From positions 4,343,001 to 4,407,000 of the forward strand of contig NZ_CP108041.1 in NCBI RefSeq assembly GCF_036173065.1: a DNA stretch of 64,000 bases, written 5' to 3'. The translations under genes were made by a program, and so were the position numbers. Below the pieces are notes generated by a model. It had not been told where the DNA came from. It saw nothing but the letters and a program-made list of their open reading frames with translations, and made no database searches. The stretch is from Rhodococcus sp. NBC_00297 (GTDB taxonomy: Bacteria; Actinomycetota; Actinomycetes; Mycobacteriales; Mycobacteriaceae). Shown here one piece after another: positions 34,825 through 44,031 of this stretch. Numbering within the stretch: the stretch's first letter is position 1; each line of letters starts with the position of its first letter.

Positions 34825-34913
34825 GAAGCCTCCTGTGAGGTCGGGTGGGCCGTCGCGTGGTGTCGCTCCGGCGGACGAGCACGGGCCTTCGCCCGCGCCA
34901 TCGGTTGGTCATC

Positions 34914-36371
34914 CTAGTTTCGGAGTGTAGGGGTGAGCTCACTCCGGGCCCGCACGAGGTGTGTCCCGGTGGTCACGACGTCGCTGAGCACGGTCCGCAG
35001 TTCTGCCACGAACCGGTGGACGGCAGCGGTGGCGACCTCGCTGCTGGGGAACCGGGCCGAGATGTTGACGCCCTGCGGAGTGCGATGCACCCACAGGTAG
35101 ACGTCGTGGTCGTACTTCCTGCTCCGCAGTGCGCGCGCGTTGACGTCGGGCCACGTCCGCGCGTCGGGTGCGAAGCGCACGTCCATGAAGGAGACGACGA
35201 AACGCGGGGTCTCGTGCAGGTCGATCGCCTCGGCGACGAGATCGAGGGGGACGCGCGAGATCGGACGGGTGCGTGCGATCTCGGCTCCGGCGCGCACGAC
35301 GACGTCCCCGAACGACTCGCCGTCCGCGACGTCGAACGCGAGGGGAGCCACGCCGACGAACCAGCCGAGGGACGCGGCCCACGACGGGTCGTGACGGGTG
35401 TGCATCGGGGTGACCGTGCGGAAACGCCCCGCACCGGACACGGCAGCCGCCGCAGCGCCCATCGAGGCCATGAGGCCGGCGGAGAAGCCCGGACCGGCGC
35501 GGCGGCACGCCACGGTGAACGCGTCCGCCTCCTCGGGCGAGAGGACCCACGCGGACAGTCCGGCCTGCGGGAGCGGCACCTCCGGGACGGGTCCGATGTC
35601 GAGCGGGAAGGACGGGAATCGTCCCCCGTCCTCGGCGAGGAAGTTCGCCCACTCCACGGCGGCGTCGTGCGTCCGGTCGACCCCGCTGCAGAGGGTGCGC
35701 TCGAGTTCGCCGAAATCGAGGTAACTGCCGGTGGGGAAGAGCCCTGCCGGGGCGCCGGTGGTCTCCTGCTCGTAGAGGCGGGTGAGTTCGTGCGCGATGA
35801 GCACGATGGACAGCCCGTCGATGATCGAGTGATCGGCGGCGAAGAACACGGTGAAGTGGTCCGGTGCCGCGTCGCCGCCGGAGTGTCCGGTGGGTTCGAG
35901 AGTGACGAACGCGTACGACGGCCACACCAGCGGCGACGTGTACTCGTCGAACAGGTGCTGAAGATGCTGGTATACCTCGCCGGCCTGCGTGCACGTGTCC
36001 TGCTGGATGACCCAGATGTCGGTGGCACCGACCGGGGCCGTCACGCGTGAGAGCAGGCCCGTGTCGGGGTCGACGGTGGCGTTGGACCGCATGCCCTCGT
36101 GCCGGTCGATCCACGCCAGCACCGCGCGCCGGAACGCGGCGGTGTCGAGCGGGCCCGCGATGTCGAACGCGGTGCCGAGCCACGACTCGCGACCGGCAGA
36201 CGGCCTGGCCAGGGTGCGACGCAGGTGCGCCTCGTGCACGTAGGAGGTGGGCCGATCGTCGGGCAGCCACCCCGCGTCCTCCGGCGTCGATGCGTGCGGA
36301 CCGACGCTTGGGATCCATTCGGTGAGGGTGCCTGCCGGAATCGGGTAGTCGACCAGTTCGGTGAACTCCAC
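34914..36371 (-). CDS. PapA-type condensation-domain acyltransferase
   Basis: This 485-residue protein is a stand-alone condensation domain like the mycobacterial polyketide-associated PapA acyltransferases. The catalytic HxxxDG is complete at H181-SIID-G186 (ADHSIIDG), and a GWF segment (336-338) corresponds to the DFGW/solvent-channel motif. Such enzymes move long acyl groups from CoA or carrier protein to hydroxyls of sugars or diols. The N-terminus (MEFTELVDYPIPAGTLTEWIPSV) closely resembles the acyltransferase at 41637-43097 (MEFTELADHPLPRGVVTEWIPTV), so they are paralogues. It is wedged between sufE and accA3, which are neighbours in mycobacteria. The start is GTG 36371 with AAAGGA upstream. 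The acyl donor and acceptor are unknown. Confidence 0.85.
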   Translation of the reverse strand: MEFTELVDYPIPAGTLTEWIPSVGPHASTPEDAGWLPDDRPTSYVHEAHLRRTLARPSAGRESWLGTAFDIAGPLDTAAFRRAVLAWIDRHEGMRSNATVDPDTGLLSRVTAPVGATDIWVIQQDTCTQAGEVYQHLQHLFDEYTSPLVWPSYAFVTLEPTGHSGGDAAPDHFTVFFAADHSIIDGLSIVLIAHELTRLYEQETTGAPAGLFPTGSYLDFGELERTLCSGVDRTHDAAVEWANFLAEDGGRFPSFPLDIGPVPEVPLPQAGLSAWVLSPEEADAFTVACRRAGPGFSAGLMASMGAAAAAVSGAGRFRTVTPMHTRHDPSWAASLGWFVGVAPLAFDVADGESFGDVVVRAGAEIARTRPISRVPLDLVAEAIDLHETPRFVVSFMDVRFAPDARTWPDVNARALRSRKYDHDVYLWVHRTPQGVNISARFPSSEVATAAVHRFVAELRTVLSDVVTTGTHLVRARSELTPTLRN

Positions 36372-36473
36372 GATTCGGCTGTCCTTTCAGACCGGCGCGG
36401 CGCCCCGTCCGGACGCCGCTCTCGGTACCTCAGTCTACCGCCGAGAGCGACATTGTCCGAACAAAGCGGCGAG

Positions 36474-36893
36474 TCAGGACCGCAGGTGCTGTTTGACGCG
36501 GCTGAGCATCGCCGACATCCCGCGCAGCCGTAGCGGACTCACGGCCGCCGCGAGTCCCAGCTCGGTGTAGAAGTCGTCCGGGACGTCGAGGATGTCGTCG
36601 GCGGGAAGACCGTCGAGCCCCTGCGCCAGGATCGACGCGAAGCCGCGCGTGGTCGGTGCCTCCGGCGGGGCGCTGAAGTACAGGCGCACCGCAGACCGGT
36701 CGGACGAGTCCACCGACAGGAACAGCGGTGACTGGCACTCCGGGACGGGCTCCATCGCGGCCTGCTCGAGACCTGCGGGCAAGGCCGGCAGCTCCTTGCT
36801 GAACTCGAGCAGCATCGTGATCTTGTCCTGACCCTCGACTGCCGCGAAGTCGTCGACGATCTCGGCCAGCGGCGCGGGCAGTGTTCCGCTCAC
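36474..36893 (-). CDS. sufE: SufE family sulfur acceptor protein
   Basis: This 139-residue SufE-like protein accepts sulfane sulfur on Cys53 ([10 protein letters not shown], the SufE loop) from a cysteine desulfurase or rhodanese for iron-sulfur cluster and cofactor biosynthesis. The C-terminal [43 protein letters not shown] is typical of the family. GTG 36893 overlaps the sseA stop (GTGA), so SseA and SufE are made together, as in M. tuberculosis (Rv3283-Rv3284). Confidence 0.9.
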   Translation of the reverse strand: MSGTLPAPLAEIVDDFAAVEGQDKITMLLEFSKELPALPAGLEQAAMEPVPECQSPLFLSVDSSDRSAVRLYFSAPPEAPTTRGFASILAQGLDGLPADDILDVPDDFYTELGLAAAVSPLRLRGMSAMLSRVKQHLRS

Positions 36894-37777
36894 TGCAGGG
36901 CTCCGGGCTCCTCGCCGCGCGCGATCGGTGTGCGCACGGCGTTGCCCCACTCGGTCCAGGAACCGTCGTAGTTCCGGACGTTCTCGTAGCCGAGCAGATG
37001 CGTCAGCACGAACCACGTGTGCGACGACCGCTCGCCGATGCGGCAGTACGCGATGACGTCGGCGTCGGAGGACACGTCCCCGTAGACCTCGTCGAGCTCG
37101 GTGCGGGACTTGAACCGGCCGTCGGGTGCCGCGGCCTTCGCCCACGGGATGCTCAGCGCTGTCGGGATGTGTCCACCGCGCAGCGCACCCTCGTCGGGGT
37201 AGTCGGGCATGTGGGTGCGCTCGCCGGTGTACTCGGCGGGGGACCGCACATCGACCAGCGGGCCGGATCCGAGGTGTGCGAGGACGTCGTCCTTGAACGC
37301 ACGGATGGCGGCGTCGTCGCGCTCGACGACGGGGTAGTCCGCCCCGGAGATGTCGGGGACGTCGAGTGTGGTGTCGCGATTCTCGGCGAGCCAGGCGTCG
37401 CGTCCACCGTCCAGCAGGCGCACGTCCTCGTGGCCGAACAGGGTGAAGACCCACAGCGCGTACGCGGCCCACCAGTTGCTCTTGTCGCCGTAGATGACGA
37501 CGGTGTCGTCGCGCGAGATGCCCTTGCGGTTCATCAGGTCGGCGAACTTCTCGCCGTCGACGTAGTCGCGCGTGACGGGGTCGTTCAGGTCGAGATGCCA
37601 GTCGATCTTGACCGCGCCGGGGATGTGGCCGACGTCGTAGAGGAGCACGTCCTCGTCGGACTCGACGACCTTGAGTCCGGGTGTGCCGATGTTGGCGGAG
37701 AGCCACTGCGTCGTGACGAGTCGTTCGGGGTGCGCGAACGACGCGAAGGCGGGGTGGGGATCTGGCGCGACGGACAC
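36890..37777 (-). CDS. sseA: Thiosulfate/3-mercaptopyruvate sulfurtransferase
   Basis: This 295-residue tandem rhodanese has an inactive N-terminal repeat and a catalytic C-terminal repeat with Cys245 in the loop CRIGERS. It transfers sulfur from thiosulfate or 3-mercaptopyruvate to acceptors, plausibly to SufE, whose gene overlaps it. The start is GTG 37777 with AGGAG upstream. A TAGGAT -10-like element on the minus strand (37834-37839) suggests its own promoter between maf and sseA. Confidence 0.92.
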   Translation of the reverse strand: MSVAPDPHPAFASFAHPERLVTTQWLSANIGTPGLKVVESDEDVLLYDVGHIPGAVKIDWHLDLNDPVTRDYVDGEKFADLMNRKGISRDDTVVIYGDKSNWWAAYALWVFTLFGHEDVRLLDGGRDAWLAENRDTTLDVPDISGADYPVVERDDAAIRAFKDDVLAHLGSGPLVDVRSPAEYTGERTHMPDYPDEGALRGGHIPTALSIPWAKAAAPDGRFKSRTELDEVYGDVSSDADVIAYCRIGERSSHTWFVLTHLLGYENVRNYDGSWTEWGNAVRTPIARGEEPGALQ

Positions 37778-37859
37778 GTGCGTCTCCTGAGGTTGTCAGA
37801 CGGGGGGTCGAACTGGTTGTGCGTGACCACACGATCCTAGGGCGCGCGTCGGGACGGCG

Positions 37860-38540
37860 TCAGACGCTGGTGTCGTCGATCCCGTCACGATGCGCCGCGG
37901 CGCTCTCCCACAGATCGGCGATGCCGACACCCACCTCGGCGAGCAACCGGCGTACCAGCGGCAGCCCGATACCGATGACGGACGACGGGTCACCCTCGAT
38001 GCCGTCGACGAACCAGCCACCGAGACCGTCGAGGGTGAACGCGCCCGCGACGGCGAGTGGCTCGCCCGAGCGAAGGTATGCCTCGAGGTCCCGCTCGGTC
38101 GGCGAGGAGAAGTGCACCGTGGTCCCGCAGTGGGCCGCGCCGCGTGCGGTCACCCGGCCGTCGTCGAGCCGTAGGACGCAGTGACCGGTGAGCAGGTCAC
38201 CGCTCGCACCGGCCATCGCCGCCCAGCGTTCGCGAGCGACGGCGACGTCTCGTGGTTTGCCCACGAGGTCGCCGCCGATCGACAGCATGGAGTCGCAGCC
38301 CACGACGACGACGGTGCCGGTCGACAGCTCCGGATCGTGGGCGAGAGCCTCTGCGATCACGGCCGCCTTGGCCGCGGCCAGCTCGGTGACCACCACCTCG
38401 TGGGGGGAGTCGGAGGGCAGTGCTGCGGCGACCGCGTCCTCGTCGACGTCCGAGACTCGGACGATCGGATCCACCCCGGCTGCCCGCAACACGGACAGGC
38501 GGGCGGGCGAGCGCGACGCGAGTACGAACCGGACCGTCAC
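37860..38540 (-). CDS. maf: Maf family nucleotide pyrophosphatase
   Basis: This 226-residue Maf/HAM1-like pyrophosphatase carries the signature LASRSPARLSVLRAAGV at the N-terminus, VVGCDSML and GKPRD for nucleotide and metal binding, and the late GDPSSVIGIGLPL segment. Maf proteins hydrolyse modified or canonical nucleoside triphosphates and have been linked to septum control. GTG 38540 overlaps the accE5 stop (GTGA). The order accE5-maf-sseA-sufE is the mycobacterial one. Confidence 0.92.
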   Translation of the reverse strand: MTVRFVLASRSPARLSVLRAAGVDPIVRVSDVDEDAVAAALPSDSPHEVVVTELAAAKAAVIAEALAHDPELSTGTVVVVGCDSMLSIGGDLVGKPRDVAVARERWAAMAGASGDLLTGHCVLRLDDGRVTARGAAHCGTTVHFSSPTERDLEAYLRSGEPLAVAGAFTLDGLGGWFVDGIEGDPSSVIGIGLPLVRRLLAEVGVGIADLWESAAAHRDGIDDTSV

Positions 38541-38794
38541 CGCGGTCCGGTGACCCCGGTGGTGAACGAGTAGGGCGAGAAGGCCGTGCCCGCGCGGTGC
38601 ATGGTGGACGGGCGACCCCAGTGATCGAGCACGGGGATCTCGGTCGGCCCGGCGTCGGCCGTGGCGGCGGACAGGACGGCCACGAGGGCGGCGATCTCCT
38701 CGTCGGTCGGGTTGCCCGACTCGACGCGCAGGAAGGGCGCCGAGGGAGCGGTCTCGTCCGTACCGGACTCGGTCCGGTCGTCGGCTGATGTCAC
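38537..38794 (-). CDS. accE5: Acyl-CoA carboxylase epsilon subunit
   Basis: This 85-residue protein matches AccE5: an acidic variable N-terminus followed by FLRVESGNPTDEEIAALVAVLSA and the invariant-looking end HWGRPSTMHRAGTAFSPYSF. It stabilises the AccA3-AccD5 propionyl-CoA carboxylase complex. The start is GTG 38794 with GGAGGAG upstream. A TAGAGT -10-like box (38828-38833, minus strand) overlaps the stop codon of the upstream acyltransferase gene, giving accE5 its own promoter. In mycobacteria accD5 is directly upstream; here 11 kb of other genes intervene. Confidence 0.92.
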   Translation of the reverse strand: MTSADDRTESGTDETAPSAPFLRVESGNPTDEEIAALVAVLSAATADAGPTEIPVLDHWGRPSTMHRAGTAFSPYSFTTGVTGPR

Positions 38795-38830
38795 GAAGCG
38801 TCTCCTCCAGGTGCAGGTGTTCCCCGAACT

Positions 38831-40213
38831 CTAGGGGACGGTGACCGGCGCGTCGGCCGCGGTCCGGGTGTCCACCGCGAACCGTAGGGCGGCCTCGCAC
38901 GGCTGGGCGACGAGTGCGAGATGGTCCGTGACGGCGGCCACGAAGACCTCGATCGTGGTGCGGGCGGTCGGGTTGTCGGGGAACCGGCTCCGCAGTGCGA
39001 GACCGTCCGCGGTGCGGGAGATCCAGAACTGCGCGTCGTCGGAGACGGTGACGTTGGAGATGTGGTGGGCGTCGATGCTGCGCAGCAGGTCGTGTCCGGG
39101 GGCCGACCGGTAGTCGACGTAGGACACCATGAAGACGTCCTTGCGCGGGCGCCGGAGTCCGCCCGCGGCCTCGACCACGCGGGCGATGGGCACCTCGCCC
39201 AGCGCGACCGCGCGTCGCACCGCCGGACCGGCCGAGCGGATCGTGGCCCTCAGGTCGCTCTCGGTGACCACCTCGAGCGGCGCGTTGGTGACGAACCAGC
39301 CGACGGACGACCGCCACGCCGCGGATCGACGGGTGTGCAGCGGGAACAGCAGGGGAACCGTGGCGCCACCACCGAGGTCGCGTACCGCGTGCGCCATGGC
39401 CGCGAGCACACCGGCGTAGAGGCTGGCCCCGTCGGCCCGGCACCCGGTCTCGGCCGCGTCGGCCTCCCGTGCGGTGAGCAGGGTGTCGACGCGGACCGCA
39501 CAGCGGTCCGTGCGCCCGTGCGGGACTCCGAGATCGAGAGGGAACTGCGGCGGAGCGCCGGCGCCCGCGTGCAGGAACTCGACCCACGTGCGGAGCCGGT
39601 CGTCCTCGAGGTCGATCGGCGTGCCCGCGGACTCGGCTGCGCAGTAGTCGACGAAGTCACCCGGATCCGGCGCGGTCTCCGGCTGGCCGAGATAGCCCCG
39701 ACGGACGTCGTCGATGACGACCGCCAGCGAATACGCGTCGACGTGCGCGTGATCGAACCCGCACACCACCGTGGAGACGTCCGGACGATCGATGGCGAGG
39801 AAGGTGTAGGCCGGTGCGGAGAAGGGAGCGCACGCGGCGTCGAGCGCACCGCGCACGACGCGGTGTGCCTCCGGGACGGACGGGACCGCGATGTCCGGTC
39901 GTCGTCGGAGGGTGAGCGCACCCTGCGGATGGTTCACGCGTGACGGACCGGAGTCGGACCGCACGAACCCGGTCCGGAGCGAACCGTGGCGTGCGACCAA
40001 CCGCTCGAGAGAACGCTCCAGGGCATCGGTGTCCAGCGGCCCCGGGACGTCGAACGATGCTGCGAGCCACGTGCTGCCGTCGTCGACGTCGGCGAGGTGC
40101 GCACTCTGGTTGAACGACGGCGGGACCGTCGACGGGACGGGTTCGGCGTCGGAACGCACGAGCCACTGCAGGATGACGCCGGGGCGCGGGGCCCAGGCGT
40201 CCACTCCGATCAC
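38831..40213 (-). CDS. PapA-type condensation-domain acyltransferase (HxxxDA variant)
   Basis: This 460-residue acyltransferase of the condensation superfamily has the catalytic His and Asp in H155-AHVD-A160, with the usual final Gly replaced by Ala. A GWF motif (VGWFVTNAP) follows in the second lobe. The frame runs on upstream, but GTG 40213 gives a GTGA overlap with the preceding acyltransferase gene and an N-terminus (VDAWAPRPGVILQW) that resembles its neighbour's NWKPAPGQLLEW. It is the last of three coupled acyltransferases downstream of two glycosyltransferases. It likely esterifies a sugar hydroxyl; substrates are unknown. Confidence 0.82.
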   Translation of the reverse strand: MIGVDAWAPRPGVILQWLVRSDAEPVPSTVPPSFNQSAHLADVDDGSTWLAASFDVPGPLDTDALERSLERLVARHGSLRTGFVRSDSGPSRVNHPQGALTLRRRPDIAVPSVPEAHRVVRGALDAACAPFSAPAYTFLAIDRPDVSTVVCGFDHAHVDAYSLAVVIDDVRRGYLGQPETAPDPGDFVDYCAAESAGTPIDLEDDRLRTWVEFLHAGAGAPPQFPLDLGVPHGRTDRCAVRVDTLLTAREADAAETGCRADGASLYAGVLAAMAHAVRDLGGGATVPLLFPLHTRRSAAWRSSVGWFVTNAPLEVVTESDLRATIRSAGPAVRRAVALGEVPIARVVEAAGGLRRPRKDVFMVSYVDYRSAPGHDLLRSIDAHHISNVTVSDDAQFWISRTADGLALRSRFPDNPTARTTIEVFVAAVTDHLALVAQPCEAALRFAVDTRTAADAPVTVP

Positions 40214-41640
40214 GTGCACGCGCCACCACCGACGACGCGGTTCCCGTCCCGCGCGACCGTCTGCAGGACCTCCCGCAGGTGCTGGTGGTATCGCGCCACC
40301 TGCCGCTGAGCCTCGGGCGTCGCGGGAGTCTGCGACCCGAGATAGAAGTGGCGATCGTCCCGGTTGAACCACATGGACGCGTTCGCGGTGCGGCCCTCGC
40401 CGGTGAACAGGATCGCGTCGTCGTCGGCCTCGGAGCCGTGGCCGGGGAACCAGCGGAAATCAATGTAGGACAACAGGTGCGGGCTCGATGCCAGTCCGGC
40501 GCCGCCGACACCGGACTCGAAGAGCAGCTGCAGCACCTTCCCGATCGGCGCTGCCGCGGTGGCCTTCGTGCGGGCGTAGGCCTCGCTCGCTCGACCGACG
40601 AGGGTGCGGAAGTCGCCGACGCCCGCCACGGGGAACGTCACGGGCGCGAAGTTGCAGAACCAGCCCTGGGACAGGGCGAAGTCCCCGAGGTGGCGGGTAC
40701 CGAGCACGGTGATGCCGGCGTAGTCGTCGCGGCCCGCGAGCTCGTGATCGGTGATCGCGACCGCGGCGAACAGGCCCGTGACGAACTTCCCACCCGCCTC
40801 CCGGCACGCGGCGTCGAAGGCCGCGGTGTCGTCCGCGCCCAGCAGGTCCATCTCGATCGGTTCGACGGGAGCGGTCTCACCCGGTGCGAGTCCGAGGTCG
40901 AGCGGGAAGGACGGCATCGCGCCGCCGTGGGCTCGCACGACGTCGATCCACTCGGCCAGCTCGGGGGAGTCGGCGTCGACGGCCTCGGCCCTCTCGTTCT
41001 CGATCGCGACGTGCTCGAGGAAGCTTCCGGTCCACGCCGAGATGTCGGTGGGTGCACGGTTCGACTGCGCCGCGCGATAGAGATCGATCAGCTCCGCCAG
41101 GACCAGGACCTGAGAGGCGCCGTCGGAGAACGCGTGGTCCGCACCGTAATAGAGCGTGAATCCCCCCGGTCGCGCCACCGCCCCGAACGCCACGGCGGGC
41201 CAACTCAGGGGTGTGGCGTCCCGCGAGAGCCGATCGCGCACGTAGTCGAGGAACTGGTCGGGCGCCGAGCACTCGCCCGCGGAGACGGCCCGCAGGCGCG
41301 CGGCCGCCGGGGGAACGCGGCGCCGCACGACCGCGCCGCCGTCCGTCTCGAACCACGTCTGCAGTCCCTCGTGGCGCAGGAGGAACTGCTCGAAGGCGAG
41401 GGTCAACGCGGCGACGTCGAGATCTCCGGCGACCTCGGTCGCGGAGCCGAGGTACGCGGTGTGCGTGCCTCCCCGGTCCGCCACCGCGCGCACACCGCGA
41501 ACATGGTTCTCCTGCAGAAACGACGGCGGGGTGGGATCGACCGGTGCGGACTCGACGAGCGGCCGTGCGTCGTCGACCGGATGCCACTCGAGCAGTTGGC
41601 CGGGTGCGGGTTTCCAGTTGCGCATCGCCGTGATGATCAT
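40210..41640 (-). CDS. PapA-type condensation-domain acyltransferase
   Basis: This 476-residue acyltransferase has a complete HxxxDG at H169-AFSD-G174 and a GWF segment (SQGWFCNFAP). Its N-terminus, NWKPAPGQLLEWHP followed by PTPPSFLQENHVRG, is strikingly like M. tuberculosis PapA1/PapA2, which acylate sulfated trehalose. This is the best evidence in the cluster for a trehalose- or sugar-acylating role. ATG 41640 overlaps the stop of the upstream acyltransferase gene (ATGA), and its stop overlaps the next start (GTGA). Confidence 0.85.
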   Translation of the reverse strand: MIITAMRNWKPAPGQLLEWHPVDDARPLVESAPVDPTPPSFLQENHVRGVRAVADRGGTHTAYLGSATEVAGDLDVAALTLAFEQFLLRHEGLQTWFETDGGAVVRRRVPPAAARLRAVSAGECSAPDQFLDYVRDRLSRDATPLSWPAVAFGAVARPGGFTLYYGADHAFSDGASQVLVLAELIDLYRAAQSNRAPTDISAWTGSFLEHVAIENERAEAVDADSPELAEWIDVVRAHGGAMPSFPLDLGLAPGETAPVEPIEMDLLGADDTAAFDAACREAGGKFVTGLFAAVAITDHELAGRDDYAGITVLGTRHLGDFALSQGWFCNFAPVTFPVAGVGDFRTLVGRASEAYARTKATAAAPIGKVLQLLFESGVGGAGLASSPHLLSYIDFRWFPGHGSEADDDAILFTGEGRTANASMWFNRDDRHFYLGSQTPATPEAQRQVARYHQHLREVLQTVARDGNRVVGGGACT

Positions 41641-43097
41641 GCGTGCACCGTCCTGTCCGCCCCGCTCTCGACGACGGCGCCGGCGGACTCGCGCAACACC
41701 TCCTGGAATCGGGCGAGGTAGGCGTGCACGTTGCGGACCGCCTCCTCGTGGCCGGGGAACCGGGCCGCGATGCTGAGGCCGAGCGGCGTGCGGAGAATCC
41801 AGAAGTAGACCTCGTCGCGGGAGGCGGTGGCACTGCGGAGTGTGCGCGTGTTCCACAGCGGCCACGACTCGGCATCGGGGGTGTGCCGCAGATCGAGATA
41901 GGACACCACGAACTGCGGCACCGAGTCCACGTTCAGCAGCCGCGCGACACGGGAGTACGGCTGGCGTGCATAGCCCTTGACGGCGTCCAGGCCGGCGGCG
42001 GCGCGGCGCACGGCGTCGTCCACGTCCGAGCCGGGGTCGACGTGGACGTCGACCGGCACCACTCCCACGTACCAGCCGACCGATTCGGCGTACTGGGGCT
42101 CGAAGCGCGTGTGCATGGGCATGGTCACTCGCAGTCGGCGTTCACCAGCGAGGTCGCGGGAGGTCAGTGCCAGCGCACCGACCACGGCCGCGGTCATGGA
42201 CGCACCCCGCGCGCGGGTGTGTGCGGCGAGCGCGTCGGTGTCCGCCGCACTCAACAGGTAGCGGGAGAGACTGCTCTGCCGCTCGGGACCGTGCTCGTCG
42301 TCGGCGCCGACCGGGAGGGGGAACGGGGGGAAGCTGCCGTCGGAGAGGAAGGACGACCAGGTGCGGACCACCTCGTGGTCGGGGGTCAGGCAGTCACCGG
42401 TCTCCCGGTCGACGACGCTGAAGTCGAGATGACTGCCGATCGCCGCCAGCCGTGGATCGCGCGCGTGGATCTCGAACTCGTACAGTCGGCGGAGTTCGCT
42501 GACGGCCAACAGCATCGAGTACGCGTCCATGACGGAGTGATCGGCTCCGAAGACGAGCAGGAACCGGTCCGTCTCGTCGTCCTCCTCGGTCGACGAACTC
42601 GGGGCGATGTCCTCGACCGTGGCGACCACGCAGTGCGGCCACCGGAACGGCGACAGGGTGCGGGCGAAGAAGTCGGAGACGTCGGCGTGCACGTCGGATC
42701 CAGTGCGCCGACGCCCGAGTACACGCGGAACCACGTCCACCGCATCCTCCGGGACGGTGGAGCGGGCGAGACGGGCGCCGCCGTCGGCGTCGACGCCGTC
42801 CGTCGTGACCGTCGAGCGGAAGGTCTCGTGGCGAGCGGTCCACGCGCGCAGAGCACGACGCAGCGCCTCGGCGTCGTACCGGTCGTGGATCTCGAACACC
42901 GCCCCGATCCAGGCGGCGCCGATCTCGTCCGAGGATCCCGTGGCAGCCTTGGCGAGGCTGTGACGGCAATGTTCCTCGTGCGTGTAGGCCAGTGGTCGGT
43001 CGTCCCGATACCAGCGGTCGGTCGCGGTGACGGTGGGGATCCACTCGGTCACCACGCCCCGGGGGAGCGGGTGATCGGCGAGCTCGGTGAATTCCAT
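41637..43097 (-). CDS. PapA-type condensation-domain acyltransferase (HxxxDA variant)
   Basis: This 486-residue paralogue of the acyltransferase at 34914-36371 shares the N-terminus MEFTEL...GVVTEWIP. The active-site motif is H187-SVMD-A192, with Ala instead of Gly at the last position, and a VGWYVGVVP segment follows. ATG 43097 is chosen by comparison with the paralogue; a GTG at 43109 would add four residues. The stop overlaps the next gene's ATG. It is separated from the upstream GT2 gene by 58 bases and is probably in the same transcript. Confidence 0.83.
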   Translation of the reverse strand: MEFTELADHPLPRGVVTEWIPTVTATDRWYRDDRPLAYTHEEHCRHSLAKAATGSSDEIGAAWIGAVFEIHDRYDAEALRRALRAWTARHETFRSTVTTDGVDADGGARLARSTVPEDAVDVVPRVLGRRRTGSDVHADVSDFFARTLSPFRWPHCVVATVEDIAPSSSTEEDDETDRFLLVFGADHSVMDAYSMLLAVSELRRLYEFEIHARDPRLAAIGSHLDFSVVDRETGDCLTPDHEVVRTWSSFLSDGSFPPFPLPVGADDEHGPERQSSLSRYLLSAADTDALAAHTRARGASMTAAVVGALALTSRDLAGERRLRVTMPMHTRFEPQYAESVGWYVGVVPVDVHVDPGSDVDDAVRRAAAGLDAVKGYARQPYSRVARLLNVDSVPQFVVSYLDLRHTPDAESWPLWNTRTLRSATASRDEVYFWILRTPLGLSIAARFPGHEEAVRNVHAYLARFQEVLRESAGAVVESGADRTVHA

Positions 43098-43155
43098 CTT
43101 CGGTCTCACGTCCGTTCGGGTCGAGATCGCAGGGTCGGGAAGTGGAGCGGTGCGC

Positions 43156-44031
43156 TCAAGGCATTCCGCGATCGGTGCGGGGGCGCAGGAGATGTCGCGC
43201 GGAGAAGGATCCGCTGTCGCTGTCGTAGGCGCGGATCATCACGAGTCGGCAGGCGTGGAGCACGGACACCCCCGGCACGTACAGCACGAGCGCTGCCGCC
43301 GCGAGCGCGTGGCGTCGATGCAGTCGCAGGGTTCGGGGGAGGCACGCCATGTAGCGGACGAATGACCGCATTCCCGATTCCATTCGGCGCGGCGACACTC
43401 CCACGGTGAGGGAGGGCAGAAAGGCGTTGCGCCCGCCCGACTCCTGGACGCAGAGCCCCATGTCGACGTCCTCGAAGACGTCGCGGCGCAGCGAGACGTC
43501 CTCGCGGATCAGCTTCCACGTCTCGCGGCGCAGGATCATGTTCGAGCCGTACAGGACCGGAACGTCGCGGACCTCTGGGGTGGACGGCGACCGCCGGGCG
43601 AGCGGTGACCACCGCGCCTTGATGCGGGCGGCCGCGTCGCCGTAGGGCAGCTCGTACGCCTCACCGCGTCCGCACGCGGCGGCCCAGTGCTGATCGACGT
43701 CGGCGGCGAAGAAGTCGAGAATCGTTGCCGCCCAGTCATCGGGCACGCGGGTGTCGGCATCGATCCGGGCGACGAGATCCCCGGACGCCGCATCCATACC
43801 GGCGTTCCGGGCGAAGACGAGACCCTGCTGCTTCTCGGTCACCACGCGGATCTCGGGGTGGTCCGTGGCATGTCGTCGCACGACGTCACGGGTGCCGTCC
43901 GCGGAGTTGTTGTCCACGACGATGATCTCGGTGATGCAGTCGAGCTGGGTGCACAGCAGGTCCAGGCACGCGCCGATGCACTCCTCCTCGTCGAATGCCG
44001 GGACGACGACGGACAGGGACAGTCGGTTCAT
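43156..44031 (-). CDS. Family 2 glycosyltransferase
   Basis: This 291-residue GT-A fold enzyme has SVVVPAFDEEECIGACLDLL at the start, VVDNNSADGT in the nucleotide loop and the DxD metal motif in ARIDADTRVP (about residues 90-100). VLYGSNMILRRE and FEDVDMGLCVQESG are GT2 acceptor-side motifs. A hydrophobic stretch near residues 245-265 (ALAAAALVLYVPGVSVLHA) may attach it to the membrane. It should transfer a sugar from a nucleotide donor on the cytoplasmic face. ATG 44031 overlaps the stop of the GT1 gene upstream, so the two glycosyltransferases are coupled. Confidence 0.88.
   Translation of the reverse strand: MNRLSLSVVVPAFDEEECIGACLDLLCTQLDCITEIIVVDNNSADGTRDVVRRHATDHPEIRVVTEKQQGLVFARNAGMDAASGDLVARIDADTRVPDDWAATILDFFAADVDQHWAAACGRGEAYELPYGDAAARIKARWSPLARRSPSTPEVRDVPVLYGSNMILRRETWKLIREDVSLRRDVFEDVDMGLCVQESGGRNAFLPSLTVGVSPRRMESGMRSFVRYMACLPRTLRLHRRHALAAAALVLYVPGVSVLHACRLVMIRAYDSDSGSFSARHLLRPRTDRGMP

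Noticed and set aside
33112-34917. A 601-codon plus-strand frame opposite accA3
   Set aside because: It is a Gly/Asp/Val/Leu-rich antisense frame produced by codon bias; accA3 on the minus strand is certain.
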